DNA from: Paracoccus aerius
GTDB lineage: Bacteria; Pseudomonadota; Alphaproteobacteria; Rhodobacterales; Rhodobacteraceae
Length of the DNA: 64,000 nucleotides
Direction: 5' to 3'
Assembly: GCF_014656455.1 (NCBI RefSeq)
Contig: NZ_BNCL01000012.1
Location: 49,328 to 113,327, forward strand
The position numbers and the translations under genes are program-made. Positions 17,781 through 26,273 of the stretch are shown piece by piece; within the stretch, counting starts at the first letter, position 1; each line of letters opens with the position of its first letter. Under the pieces are notes generated by a model. It was not told where the DNA came from. It saw only the letters and a list, made by a program, of their open reading frames with translations, and searched no databases.

Positions 17781-18486
17781 GACCATCCTTTCCCTTGCCC
17801 TGCGTTTTCTGGCATCTAGGCCTTGCCGCCGTTCAGGCAAGCCACGGTTTCGCGACATTCTGACGACGGCCTTTCTGGCCGCAACCCCGGCAGCAGTCCT
17901 TGCGCAAGAGCCGTTCCGGCTGGTGGCCCTGGGGGATTCGCTGACCCAGGGCTATGGCCTGCCAGCCGATCAGGGGCTGGTTCCGCAGCTTCAGGACTGG
18001 CTGCGGGCGGCGGGCCATGACGTGATCGTGATCAATGCGGGCGTCAGCGGCGACACCACGGCGGGGGGTTTGTCGCGGCTTGACTGGACGCTGGCCGACC
18101 GGCCCGACGCGATGATCGTGGCGCTTGGCGGCAACGACCTGCTGCGCGGCATCGACCCGGCCGAAAGCCGCGCGAACCTGGATGCGATCCTGACCCGGCT
18201 GGATGCCGAGGGCGTGCCCGCCATGCTGGTGGGCCTGCCCGCCCCCGGCAATTTCGGACCCCAGTTCCAGCGGGATTTCGGGGCGATGTTTCCCGAACTG
18301 GCGCAGGAACATGGGGCCACGCTCTACCCCGACCTGCTGGCCCCGATCACGCAACGATACACCGCGGGCCAGGATTATGCCGACCTGATGCAGGACGACC
18401 AGTTGCACCCAAGCGCGGCAGGGGTGACGGCCATCGTCGCGGCGATGGGACCGGCGGTGGATGCATGGCTGGACATGCTTCGCTGA
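17779..18486 (+). CDS. tesA: SGNH/GDSL arylesterase, TesA-like
   Basis: A 235-aa secreted esterase/thioesterase of the TesA type. The nucleophile block is LVALGDSLTQGYGLP (Ser about residue 53), followed by the conserved NAGVSGDTTAGG, GGNDLLRG (Gly and Asn of the oxyanion hole) and the catalytic Asp/His in DDQLHPSAAG. A hydrophobic stretch ending AVLAQ near residue 43 looks like a signal peptide, so the long basic N-terminus suggests the true start might lie later; ATG 17779 is the only clear one. It is divergent from the Ybb-type exporter, as in enterobacteria. Confidence 0.88.
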   Translation: MTILSLALRFLASRPCRRSGKPRFRDILTTAFLAATPAAVLAQEPFRLVALGDSLTQGYGLPADQGLVPQLQDWLRAAGHDVIVINAGVSGDTTAGGLSRLDWTLADRPDAMIVALGGNDLLRGIDPAESRANLDAILTRLDAEGVPAMLVGLPAPGNFGPQFQRDFGAMFPELAQEHGATLYPDLLAPITQRYTAGQDYADLMQDDQLHPSAAGVTAIVAAMGPAVDAWLDMLR

Positions 18487-18489
18487 AGG

Positions 18490-18915
18490 TCACTCCAGCC
18501 GGTCCAGCGTCAGGCGGCAAGGACTGCCGTCGAAGAACGCCCGCAGGATCCGGGCAAAGACATCCGGCGCGCCCTCGACCTGCGCGAACAGCGTGGCCGA
18601 GGATCGCAGCTTTTCCGCATCCACCGGGCCGAAGATCGCCGTCGCCGGAACGCCTTCATGCGCCAGAATCGCCTCGGCGCAGCGGATCAGGCGCGGGCCA
18701 AGCACCGGATGGGCCAGGTATCGCCGCGCCTCGTCCCCGTCGACGATGCCATAGCGGTGGGACATCTGCGACCGGCCCAGCCCGCGCAGTTGCGGAAAGA
18801 TGAACCACATCCAGTGGCTTTGCTTGCGCCCTTGCCGCACTTCCGACAGCGCGCGGTCATGGATGCCGTCCTGCGCGTCGACAAAGCGGTCCAGCGTATC
18901 GGGGTCGTCCGGCAT
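18490..18915 (-). CDS. DUF1810 family protein
   Basis: A 141-aa protein with the DUF1810 pattern: LDRFVDAQDGIHDRALSEVRQGRKQSHWMWFIFPQLRGLG near the N-terminus, then HRYGIVDGDEARRYLAHPVLGPRLIRCAEAIL. These proteins are widespread, lack a settled role, and are related in fold to YbiA-like/calpastatin-annotated proteins. The start MPDDPDT at 18915 has GAGGAG just upstream. A GSR-type promoter (18966-18941) stands before it, so it is probably stress-induced. It converges with tesA with three bases between stops. Confidence 0.9.
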   Translation of the reverse strand: MPDDPDTLDRFVDAQDGIHDRALSEVRQGRKQSHWMWFIFPQLRGLGRSQMSHRYGIVDGDEARRYLAHPVLGPRLIRCAEAILAHEGVPATAIFGPVDAEKLRSSATLFAQVEGAPDVFARILRAFFDGSPCRLTLDRLE

Positions 18916-18940
18916 GGGGGCTCCTCGCAGTTGTGGCGAG

Positions 18941-18966
18941 AACGGGCCGGGGCGGGCCTTTGTTCC
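18941..18966 (-). promoter_or_regulatory. GSR (EcfG-type) promoter, N17 spacing
   Basis: On the minus strand GGAAC (18966-18962) and CGTT (18944-18941) are 17 bases apart, about 26 bases before the DUF1810 start. On the plus strand a one-mismatch version (TGAAC 18979-18983, CGTT 19001-19004) would start transcription almost at the DHH gene ATG; I treat that one as weak. Confidence 0.65.
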
Positions 18967-19011
18967 GGTCCTGCGACCTGAACCCGCAGGCCGGTTGCGC
19001 CGTTGGGCACC

Positions 19012-20070
19012 ATGACCTTGCAACCCGTCCAATCCCCCGACGATGCCGCAGCCGCCTTTCGCGCGGCGCTTGACCGCTTTGACCCCGCGCGCCGGCCCCT
19101 GATCCTGGGGCATTTCGACGCGGACGGGCTGGCGGCCGTTGCGATCCTGGCGCGGATGCTGGACCGCGCGGGGCGGCCTGCCGACATCCGCATCATGGGC
19201 AAGGGCGAAAACCCCTGGTCGCCCGCGTCGCGGGACGGGCTTTCAGCCCTGGACCCGGGCGGGCTGATCGTGACGGACCTTGGCGTGCAGGCGGGCCCCA
19301 TCCTGCCGGGCGTTCCCACTGTGCTGATCGACCACCACGTCCCCCGGGGCGTGCCGGATGATGCGGCCGTGATCTCGGGCAACGGTTGGCTGCCCGAGCC
19401 GACCTCGTCGCTGCTGGCCTTCTGGTGCGCGGGGGCGCTTGGACCCCGTGACGACCTTCTTTGGCTGGCGGCCCTTGGCCTGATCGGCGACATGGCGGAC
19501 GAAGGCTTTCCCGAACTGGCCGAGGCGCAGGCACGATATGGCAAGACCGCGCTGCGGGATGCCGTTTCCCTTGTCAACGCGCCCCGCCGGACGGCAAGCG
19601 CCGATGCGACGCCGGCGCTTGCGCTGCTTCTGAAATGCGACGGGGCCAAGGATCTGCTTAAGGGCGGTCACCCGGAAACCGATCTTCTTCATGCCGCCAA
19701 GGCCGAGGTTGCGGCGGCCCTGGAGGGAGCCCGACGGGTGGCGCCCCGCATACGCGGCGATGTCGCGCTGATCCGCTTTGCCTCGGCCTGCCAGATCCAC
19801 CCGCTGATCGCGCAGTCCTGGCGCGGGCGGCTTCGGGACAAGATCGTGCTGGCGGCCAATACCGGCTATCGCCCCGGCTGGGTGCATTTCGCGGCCCGCA
19901 GCGCCACGGGCACGGACCTGATCGACTTCCTGGCCCGCCACCGCCCGCCCGGCGCGGGCACGGAATATGGCAGCGGCCATGCCCAGGCGACGGGCGGCGC
20001 GCTGCGGCCCCAGGATTGGAACGACTTCGCCGCCCGCATCGGCTTTCCCGAGGAGACAGTGCCCCAATGA
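19012..20070 (+). CDS. DHH-family phosphoesterase
   Basis: A 352-aa protein of the DHH superfamily (RecJ, nanoRNase and relatives). Motif I is LILGHFDADGLAAVAI, the metal-binding DHH motif is VLIDHHVPRG, a middle Asp is in LGLIGDMADEG, and the C-terminal DHHA1-like glycine motif is GSGHAQATGGAL. Such enzymes cut single-stranded DNA, oligoribonucleotides or cyclic dinucleotides with Mn ions. The length fits a single-subunit phosphoesterase rather than full RecJ. Its stop overlaps the UV-endonuclease start (ATGA), which suggests joint work in DNA repair. ATG 19012 is preferred over TTG 19003. Confidence 0.85.
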   Translation: MTLQPVQSPDDAAAAFRAALDRFDPARRPLILGHFDADGLAAVAILARMLDRAGRPADIRIMGKGENPWSPASRDGLSALDPGGLIVTDLGVQAGPILPGVPTVLIDHHVPRGVPDDAAVISGNGWLPEPTSSLLAFWCAGALGPRDDLLWLAALGLIGDMADEGFPELAEAQARYGKTALRDAVSLVNAPRRTASADATPALALLLKCDGAKDLLKGGHPETDLLHAAKAEVAAALEGARRVAPRIRGDVALIRFASACQIHPLIAQSWRGRLRDKIVLAANTGYRPGWVHFAARSATGTDLIDFLARHRPPGAGTEYGSGHAQATGGALRPQDWNDFAARIGFPEETVPQ

Positions 20071-21173
20071 CCAACCGGCCCCTGCGTCTGGGTTTTCCCG
20101 TCAAGGTGATGGGCAAGCCCGGCCTGAAAAGCAACGACACCCGGCGATGGCAGCAAAGCCCGCATCTGAAGACCTCGCTGGAATACCTGGACGCGATCCT
20201 GGATTATCTGGTCGAGGCGCGGATAGACATGTACCGCATGTCCTCGGATCTGGCGCCCTATGCCACGCATCCGGACATGCCGCAGTTCCATTCCATGGTG
20301 GCCGAGAGCGATGCCGAACTGGCGGCGATCGGTCGCAAGGCGCGCGACCTGGACATCCGGCTGTCCTTCCATCCGTCGCAATTCGTGCTGCTGAACAGCC
20401 CCGACCCTGCGCTGACCGAGAAAAGCATCTGGGATCTGGCCTCTCAGGCAGAGATGCTGGACCGGATGGGGATGGGTCCGGAAGGGGTGCTGGTGACCCA
20501 TGTTGGCGGCGTCTATGACGACCGCGAGGCCAGCCGCGCCCGCTGGATCGAAGGATACCAGAAATGCCCCGACCATGTCCGCCGTCGCCTGGTCCTGGAA
20601 AACGACGATATCCGCTTTTCCGCCGCCGACGTGCTGTGGATCCACGACCGCTGCGGGGTGCCGCTGATCTTCGACTACCAGCATTTCTGGTGCCTGAACC
20701 CCGAGGGCCTGGACCTGCGCAACACGCTTGAACGGGTGATGGCGTCCTGGCCCAGGAACGTGCGGCCGAAGATCCATTTCTCGTCCCCCCGGACCGAACT
20801 GCGCGAGATCAAGCGCAAGGTCACCGACAAGGACCGCACGGCGATGAAGGCTGATGCCCCGGCCAAGGGGCCGCTGACGCGCGAGGTGGTCAAGGCCACA
20901 TCTCGGTTCAAGACGGTGCTGCTGCCGCCGATCTGGACCGGACATGCCGATTTCACCAATCCCTTCGAATTCGCGACCTTCATGCGCACCGCCCAAGGTC
21001 TGGACTTCGATGTCATGCTGGAAGCCAAGACCAAGGATCTGTCGCTTCTGAAGCTGCGGGGCGACCTTCTGCGCTATGCTCCCGACGTGGCGGCGCGCTT
21101 CGGCCTGCAGGCCGCCGACGCGATGCCCGACGACATGCTGGAAGAGGAGTTGGGCGCGTCCGAGGAAGGCTGA
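20067..21173 (+). CDS. uvsE: UV damage endonuclease (UvdE/UVDE family)
   Basis: The 368-aa product matches UVDE, a TIM-barrel endonuclease that nicks DNA 5' to UV photoproducts and some abasic sites, starting an alternative excision repair path. Family features are LRLGFPVK at the N-terminus, IDMYRMSSDLAPYATHPDMP, LSFHPSQFVLLNSPD, VTHVGGVYDDREAS, RLVLENDDIRFSAADVL and FDYQHFWCLNPEG, which hold the metal-binding His, Glu and Asp residues. Translation is coupled to the DHH phosphoesterase gene by ATGA overlap. Confidence 0.93.
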   Translation: MTNRPLRLGFPVKVMGKPGLKSNDTRRWQQSPHLKTSLEYLDAILDYLVEARIDMYRMSSDLAPYATHPDMPQFHSMVAESDAELAAIGRKARDLDIRLSFHPSQFVLLNSPDPALTEKSIWDLASQAEMLDRMGMGPEGVLVTHVGGVYDDREASRARWIEGYQKCPDHVRRRLVLENDDIRFSAADVLWIHDRCGVPLIFDYQHFWCLNPEGLDLRNTLERVMASWPRNVRPKIHFSSPRTELREIKRKVTDKDRTAMKADAPAKGPLTREVVKATSRFKTVLLPPIWTGHADFTNPFEFATFMRTAQGLDFDVMLEAKTKDLSLLKLRGDLLRYAPDVAARFGLQAADAMPDDMLEEELGASEEG

Positions 21174-21254
21174 AGGCGGCTCGGCCCTTTTTTTTCGATA
21201 GGAAGCAAGGCAACCGACCGCTAGACTTGGGCCGTATCCGATGGGGCTGAAGCC

Positions 21255-21758
21255 ATGCTGAAACCTCTTGCCCTGGCAATGGCTGCAACGCTGGTCCTCT
21301 CGTCCGCCTGGGCGCAGGATCCGGTGCCGCGCGGGTCCGTGGCCTTCTTCGGCCTTTACCTGATGAACAATCCGGGCGATCCCGACGACAGCGACGAACG
21401 CGCCCGCATCGCCATGGCCGAGGATCAGATCGCCCGGAACCTGGAAGCGCGGGGTTTCATCCTGGTGGATACGGCGCCCGTCGCCCAGAAGCTGGCGCAG
21501 GTCAAGAACATCGCCTCGTGCAACGGCTGCGACATGAAGCTGGCGCAGGAACTGGGCGCGGATTATTCCGTGACCGGAGAGATCCAGAAGACCTCGGAAC
21601 TGATCCTGGCGCTGAACCTGTTCCTTCGGGATGCCAAGGCGCGGGCCAATGTCCGCCATGGGGCCGTCGACATCCGGGGCAACACCGATGAAAGCTGGTC
21701 GCGCGGCTATCGCTATCTGTTGAACAACATCATCTTCAGGGGCGAGCCCCGGCCCTGA
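21255..21758 (+). CDS. Secreted DUF3280/DUF2380-like protein
   Basis: A 167-aa protein with a signal peptide (residues 1-20, LALAMAATLVLSSAWAQ). The mature part resembles DUF3280/DUF2380 proteins: RGSVAFFGLYLMN at its start, a helix AEDQIARNLEARGFILVD, a Cys pair in ASCNGCDMKLAQELGADYSVTGEI, and a C-terminal SRGYRYLLNNIIF. The pattern is that of periplasmic proteins with a TolB-N-like fold that sense or bind rather than catalyse; no function is established. It stands alone between the uvsE and mrr-like genes. An ATG near a weak ribosome site makes the start fairly secure because of the signal peptide. Confidence 0.75.
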   Translation: MLKPLALAMAATLVLSSAWAQDPVPRGSVAFFGLYLMNNPGDPDDSDERARIAMAEDQIARNLEARGFILVDTAPVAQKLAQVKNIASCNGCDMKLAQELGADYSVTGEIQKTSELILALNLFLRDAKARANVRHGAVDIRGNTDESWSRGYRYLLNNIIFRGEPRP

Positions 21759-21870
21759 CAGGCACGGCCATTTCCTCCGCAAGGCTGGATTCACTGGGTT
21801 TTTCTTTGCCAATTGCCCAAGGGTTAATTTTCCCCTAGGCTGTGCTTCCTGGGTGACAGTCGCGCCAGGC

Positions 21871-22563
21871 ATGTCACCTTTCCCGAATCCGATGCGCCGC
21901 CTGATCGCAACTGCCTTTTACCTGTTCCGCTATGCCGTCCTGTCGGCCACGCTGATCGTGATCGGCGGGTTTCTGATGGCGACCTTTGCGGGCGGCGTGG
22001 CGGCAACGGGCGCAGGCGGGGCGCCCGCGATGGCGGGGGTGGTGCTGGCGGCCCTGGTGATGCCCTGGCTGTTCCTGCCCCGGACCGTGGCGCAGCGGCG
22101 CAAGGGCAAGCGGCGCGCCAAGCGCACGCAGTCCCGGGCACGCAGCTCGGCCCGGCCCCGGCCCCCGGCCAGATCCCGCGCCCCTTCTTCGTCGTCGTCT
22201 TCGTCGTCGTCATCATCGCCGTCACTGCCCCGGAACGGGCACGATTTCGAGCAATGGGTGGCCGACCGGCTGGAACTGCATGGCTGGCGGGCCGTGGTCA
22301 CGGCCGGGTCGGGCGACCAGGGCCTTGACATCATCGCCAAGCGCGACGGCCGCAAGATCGGCATCCAGTGCAAGCGATATGACGGCGCGGTCGGCAACAA
22401 GGCCGTGCAAGAGGCGTTTTCGGGCCGCGCCTTTCACCGCGTCGATGCGGCCGTGGTCATTACCACCGGCCATTACACCGAAAGCGCCAAGGCCCTGTCG
22501 CGCAAGACCGGGGTGCATCTTCTGCACGTCAAGGACATTCCCCGGATGCGCAGGATCTGCTGA
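21871..22563 (+). CDS. Membrane-anchored Mrr-type restriction endonuclease
   Basis: A 230-aa protein in three parts: an N-terminal pair of membrane helices (about residues 12-38 and 45-65), a basic linker rich in Arg, Lys and Ser with an uninterrupted run of serines encoded by TCG/TCT/TCA repeats (22188-22220), and a C-terminal PD-(D/E)XK domain of the Mrr_cat family. Nuclease residues are visible as GHDFEQWVADRLELHGW, GDQGLDIIAKRDGRKIGIQCKRY (D-QGLD and the QCK end) and VVITTGHYT. Such proteins are usually taken as type IV-like nucleases; membrane anchoring points to action at the envelope, for example on incoming DNA. GTG 21853 is an alternative start. Confidence 0.85.
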   Translation: MSPFPNPMRRLIATAFYLFRYAVLSATLIVIGGFLMATFAGGVAATGAGGAPAMAGVVLAALVMPWLFLPRTVAQRRKGKRRAKRTQSRARSSARPRPPARSRAPSSSSSSSSSSSPSLPRNGHDFEQWVADRLELHGWRAVVTAGSGDQGLDIIAKRDGRKIGIQCKRYDGAVGNKAVQEAFSGRAFHRVDAAVVITTGHYTESAKALSRKTGVHLLHVKDIPRMRRIC

Positions 22564-22566
22564 CCC

Positions 22567-24354
22567 TCAGGCCTTGCCCGGGCGTTCGGCCCTGATGCCG
22601 GCGACGATCGCGCCAAAGATGTCGCTGGCGGTGATTTCCTCGATGGTGCCGGGCAGCTTGGGCCGCCAGTTCGGGTATTCGTCGGCGGTGCTGGGCAGGT
22701 TCACCGGCCGATCGTCGCCTGCAAGATCCTCCAGCCGGACTGCCATCAGGCGCGCCGGCGTGCGGGCCACGAAGCGATGGGCGGCCACGACCAGATCGGG
22801 CGGCGCCTGACGGCTGTCGGCCAGGGTCTCGTCCCCCAGCAGTCCTTCGGCAGCCAGGGCGCGGACCAGGGCACGACGTTCGCCTGGGCGGGCTTCGGCC
22901 TGTTCGCGGGCGGTGTCGGGACTGATCAGGTCGAACTGTTCCCGCAATTCGATGTCGCGGCCGGCCCACCAGCCCAGGAATGTGGGCAGGTCATGGGTAG
23001 ACAGGCAGGCCAGGGCCTTCTCGGGGTAATGCGGCGGAGGCAGGAAGCCTCCATCCTCGTCCCGTTCGAAGAACAGGATGCGATAGGACAGGATCCTCGC
23101 GGCCTCCATCATCTCGCGGAAGCCGGGCGGGACATTGCCCAGATCCTCGCCGATGACGATCGTGCCATTCTCCTGCGAGGCGCGGGCAAGCGCGGTCAGC
23201 ATGTCGTCCAGCGGATAGCGGGCATAGGCGCCCGCATCGGGGCCCGCGCCCTCGGGGATCAGGAACAACTGCCAGATGCCCATCGCATGGTCGATCCGCA
23301 CCGCACCGGCCTGGGCCATGACCCCGGCCATCAGCGCGCCAAAGGGGGCCGCGCGCGAGGCTGCCATCGCCGCGGGGGACAAGGGTGCCAGCCCCCAGTC
23401 CTGCCCCAGTTCGTTGAAGTAATCGGGCGGCGCACCGATCCGCACATCCGCCAGCACGTCGGGGTGGCCCCAGCTTCCCGACCCGTCCCCGGCCTCGCCC
23501 ACCGCGACGTCGAGGTATAGCCCGATCCCCATGCCCGCGGCCTTGCAGGCATCCCGGACCTGCCCAAGTTGGCGGTTGGTCTGGTCCTGCAGCCAGCGAT
23601 AGAAGGCGATCTGGGCCGCATGGTCCTGCGCGAAGGCGGTGACATGGGGACCCTTGGGATCCTGCCAGGATTCGGGCCAACTGGCCCAGCCCGCGCCGTG
23701 GCCTTCCGCAACCATACGGGCCGAGACCGCATCGAACAGCGCGTGCCGGTCCAGGTCCGTCCCGCCCCTGCGCCGGAAATCGGCCGAGGCATCGGGGCAG
23801 CCCGCCTTTTCCCAAAGCGCCCGAAGCGCCTTCAGCTTGACGGCAGCGACACCGGGATAATCCACGAGGTCCGTCTGCCGCAGTCGGGCAATGGCATCGG
23901 CATCCGCCATCGCGGGATCAAAGCCGTCGATCCCGTCGATGGCCAGGTAAAGCGGGTTCAGGAAGCGCCGGTTCGAGGGCGAGAAGGGGCTGCACCGCGC
24001 AGGATCTGCCAGAAACATCGCGTGCAGCGGATTGAGGCCGATGAAATCCGCCCCCATGTCCCCAAGCACTGCCGCCAGATCCTGGAGATCGGCAAGGTCG
24101 CCGATGCCCCAGTTGCGATCCGAGCGCAGTTGGTAAAGCTGCACCGCGACGCCCCAGGCTCGGTCACCCTCGGGAAGATGGCAATGCAGGTCACGGGGGG
24201 CCTCGAGTTTCTGCGGGCGCATGGCCGGGCCGCCGCCAAAGGCCGCGACAAGTTTCTCGAGCGTGGCGTCGGGCACGCGGTGGGCGGTGCCGCCCATGCC
24301 TTCATAATCAGGCTGGATGCCCAGTTCCTGTGCCTTCGCCCTGATGTCGTCCAT
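22567..24354 (-). CDS. malQ: 4-alpha-glucanotransferase
   Basis: MalQ transfers glucan segments between maltodextrins (GH77). The 595-aa protein shows WGVAVQLYQLRSDRNWGIGDLADL, FIGLNPLHAMF, the nucleophile Asp in AVRIDHAMGIWQLF, the acid/base Glu in TIVIGEDLGNVPPGF and the STHDLPTFLGWW block with the stabilising Asp. The start at 24354 (MDDIRAKAQELG) has AGGGGGC upstream; the open frame continues to 24471 without a ribosome site. It lies downstream of the GlpD-like and FGGY genes on the same strand but 275 bases away. No glycogen genes flank it here. Confidence 0.94.
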   Translation of the reverse strand: MDDIRAKAQELGIQPDYEGMGGTAHRVPDATLEKLVAAFGGGPAMRPQKLEAPRDLHCHLPEGDRAWGVAVQLYQLRSDRNWGIGDLADLQDLAAVLGDMGADFIGLNPLHAMFLADPARCSPFSPSNRRFLNPLYLAIDGIDGFDPAMADADAIARLRQTDLVDYPGVAAVKLKALRALWEKAGCPDASADFRRRGGTDLDRHALFDAVSARMVAEGHGAGWASWPESWQDPKGPHVTAFAQDHAAQIAFYRWLQDQTNRQLGQVRDACKAAGMGIGLYLDVAVGEAGDGSGSWGHPDVLADVRIGAPPDYFNELGQDWGLAPLSPAAMAASRAAPFGALMAGVMAQAGAVRIDHAMGIWQLFLIPEGAGPDAGAYARYPLDDMLTALARASQENGTIVIGEDLGNVPPGFREMMEAARILSYRILFFERDEDGGFLPPPHYPEKALACLSTHDLPTFLGWWAGRDIELREQFDLISPDTAREQAEARPGERRALVRALAAEGLLGDETLADSRQAPPDLVVAAHRFVARTPARLMAVRLEDLAGDDRPVNLPSTADEYPNWRPKLPGTIEEITASDIFGAIVAGIRAERPGKA

Positions 24355-24629
24355 GACTGCCCCCTGCCGTTGCTGAATGAACAGCCCGGCATAGGGATTG
24401 TTCCGACCCTCACTCTTGTCCCGTCCCCTTGGCCGAAAAGACAGGTTTCCCTTCTCGTCAAGTCCAGACATAAGGTCTGCATCAGCCAGGCGGCATGGTA
24501 GTGCGTCTTTTTAGTTGGTTGCGCCGCCCGGCTGATAAATCTTTCCCTGCAGTCCAGATGCCCCATGCCGGACCGGCACCGCTTGGTCATGCAGCGACGA
24601 GCGATGCGCCAGTTTCTGGGCCGGCCGCC
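24355..24629. other. Intergenic gap before malQ
   Basis: I see no gene, RNA or clear hairpin here. A one-mismatch GSR-like string lies on the minus strand (GGAAC at 24404-24400, TGTT at 24383-24380), which could drive malQ, but it does not fit the (C/G)GTT box. Confidence 0.4.
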
Positions 24630-26273
24630 CTATGACAGCCGCAGCCTGTGCCGCGTGACCAGCAATGCTTCGGTGTCCTGGATCTCGCGCGTCCTGCGCT
24701 CGGCGTCCCATGACAACGTGGCGGCGCACAGCGCCCCGATCCGGTCCAGGTCGCGCCGCGACAGGTGGCCGGTGACGGCCAGGGGCGTGCGCCGCATCAC
24801 CAGGTCGGCCAGGTGCTGCACGCTTTCGTGCCGCACCAGCCAGTCCAGTTCGGGGATCGAATAATCGGCATCGGCCAGCATCTCGGGCGCGGCGCCCTCG
24901 ACCGTCAGGATCGCCTGGGCCGTGGTGCCATAGCGCGCCAGCAGCCGTGCCGCGCGGGCGGGGCTTGTGCCGATGCCGCGCGCCGCGCTTTCGGCCCAGG
25001 CTTCGGGATCGGCGGGATAATCGCGCCCGCCGCCGATCGGCGCCAGCTTCGTGTCGAAGCGCCGGGCTTGGCCCAGGCGGTCCAGCACCAGGTCCGCGAC
25101 TTCCTCGGCAAAGCCGCGGAAGGTCGTCCACTTGCCCCCCACAAGCGAGATGATCGGCCAGGACCGCGCCCCGTCCGGTTCTGCCACGGGGGCTGAATGG
25201 TCGCGGCTGATCAGCCCCGGATTGGCCGCGTCCGAGGCGGGCAGCGGCCGGATCCCGGAATAGGCGTAAACGATCTGGCTGCGGTCGAAGCTCAGCCCCG
25301 GCAGCAACCCGCGCAGCGCATCCAGGAAATAATCAATCTCGGCATCGTCGCAGGCCACGTTGTCGGGGTCGTCGTCGCGGGTGTCGGTCGATCCCACAAG
25401 CGCCCGGCCCAGATAGTCGAAGACCAGGCAGATGCGGCCGTCATCGGCCTCGAAATAGATCATCCGGCCCTTCAGCGTGGCGATCAGGTCGGGGTGATCC
25501 AGCAGGATATGCGACCCCTTGGTCCCCCCGATCAGGCGCGAGGGCGCGCCAAGCGCCGCGTTCACCCGGTCGATCCAGGGGCCGGCGGCGTTGACCACGA
25601 TCCGGGGCCGCAGCGCCTGCAGGCCGGCGGGCGTGTCCAGACGCAGCACCGCGCCCCCTGCCCCCTCCAGCGTGGCATAGTTCAGGGCCTGCGATTGCGG
25701 ACTGGCGCGCATCCCCTCGGCCAGCAGTTCCCAGACCAGCCGTTCCGGCAGGGCCACGGTCGCGTCGTAGTATTGCCCCGCCGCGACGATGCGCGGGGTG
25801 ATGGGCGGGATCTCGCGGATCGCGCGCTTCCTCGACCACAGCTGGTGGCGGGGCATGACCCTGTGGCGGCGGCCATAGAAATCATACATCGCCAGCCCGG
25901 TCTTCATCAGCAGCACGCCCCTGCTGCGCGGAGCGGTCGTCGATCCCAGCAGCGTCCGCAAGGCGGCTCCCACCCCCTTCAGCCAGGAAAAGATCGGGAT
26001 CACCGTGGGCAGCGGGCGCACCAGATGGGGGGCGTTCTTCAGCAACAAGTTGCGTTCCAGCGTGGACTGCGCGACCAGGCGCAACTCGCCCGTTTCCAGA
26101 TACTTGATGCCGCCGTGGATCAGCCGCGACGGCGCGGCCGAGGTGCCGCCGCCGAAATCGCCCTTGTCCGCGATCACGCAGCGCAGCCCCTGTTCGCAGA
26201 GGTCGCGGAACAGCCCCGCGCCGTTGATGCCGGCGCCGAGGATCAGCACGTCGATGTCCTGGATGTCAGTCAT
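24630..26273 (-). CDS. GlpD-like FAD-dependent sugar-alcohol-phosphate dehydrogenase
   Basis: A 547-aa flavoprotein of the aerobic glycerol-3-phosphate dehydrogenase family: FAD motif VLILGAGINGAGLFRDLCEQGLRCVIADKGDFGGGTS, then SRLIHGGIKYLETGELRLVAQS, VNAAGPWIDRVN, and the SLVGGKWTTFRGFAEEVAD block near residue 385. A C-terminal helical domain follows. GlpD feeds electrons from glycerol 3-phosphate into ubiquinone, but here the start overlaps an FGGY kinase by 8 bases and no glpF/K/R genes are nearby. The pairing recalls EryA-EryB of erythritol catabolism, so a C4 or C5 polyol phosphate is as likely as glycerol phosphate. Confidence 0.82.
   Translation of the reverse strand: MTDIQDIDVLILGAGINGAGLFRDLCEQGLRCVIADKGDFGGGTSAAPSRLIHGGIKYLETGELRLVAQSTLERNLLLKNAPHLVRPLPTVIPIFSWLKGVGAALRTLLGSTTAPRSRGVLLMKTGLAMYDFYGRRHRVMPRHQLWSRKRAIREIPPITPRIVAAGQYYDATVALPERLVWELLAEGMRASPQSQALNYATLEGAGGAVLRLDTPAGLQALRPRIVVNAAGPWIDRVNAALGAPSRLIGGTKGSHILLDHPDLIATLKGRMIYFEADDGRICLVFDYLGRALVGSTDTRDDDPDNVACDDAEIDYFLDALRGLLPGLSFDRSQIVYAYSGIRPLPASDAANPGLISRDHSAPVAEPDGARSWPIISLVGGKWTTFRGFAEEVADLVLDRLGQARRFDTKLAPIGGGRDYPADPEAWAESAARGIGTSPARAARLLARYGTTAQAILTVEGAAPEMLADADYSIPELDWLVRHESVQHLADLVMRRTPLAVTGHLSRRDLDRIGALCAATLSWDAERRTREIQDTEALLVTRHRLRLS

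Noticed and set aside
21184..21200. T8 run after uvsE as a rho-independent terminator
   Set aside because: No convincing stem stands before it.
24380..24404. GSR-type promoter before malQ
   Set aside because: The -10 box reads TGTT, a mismatch to the (C/G)GTT rule; kept only as a remark.
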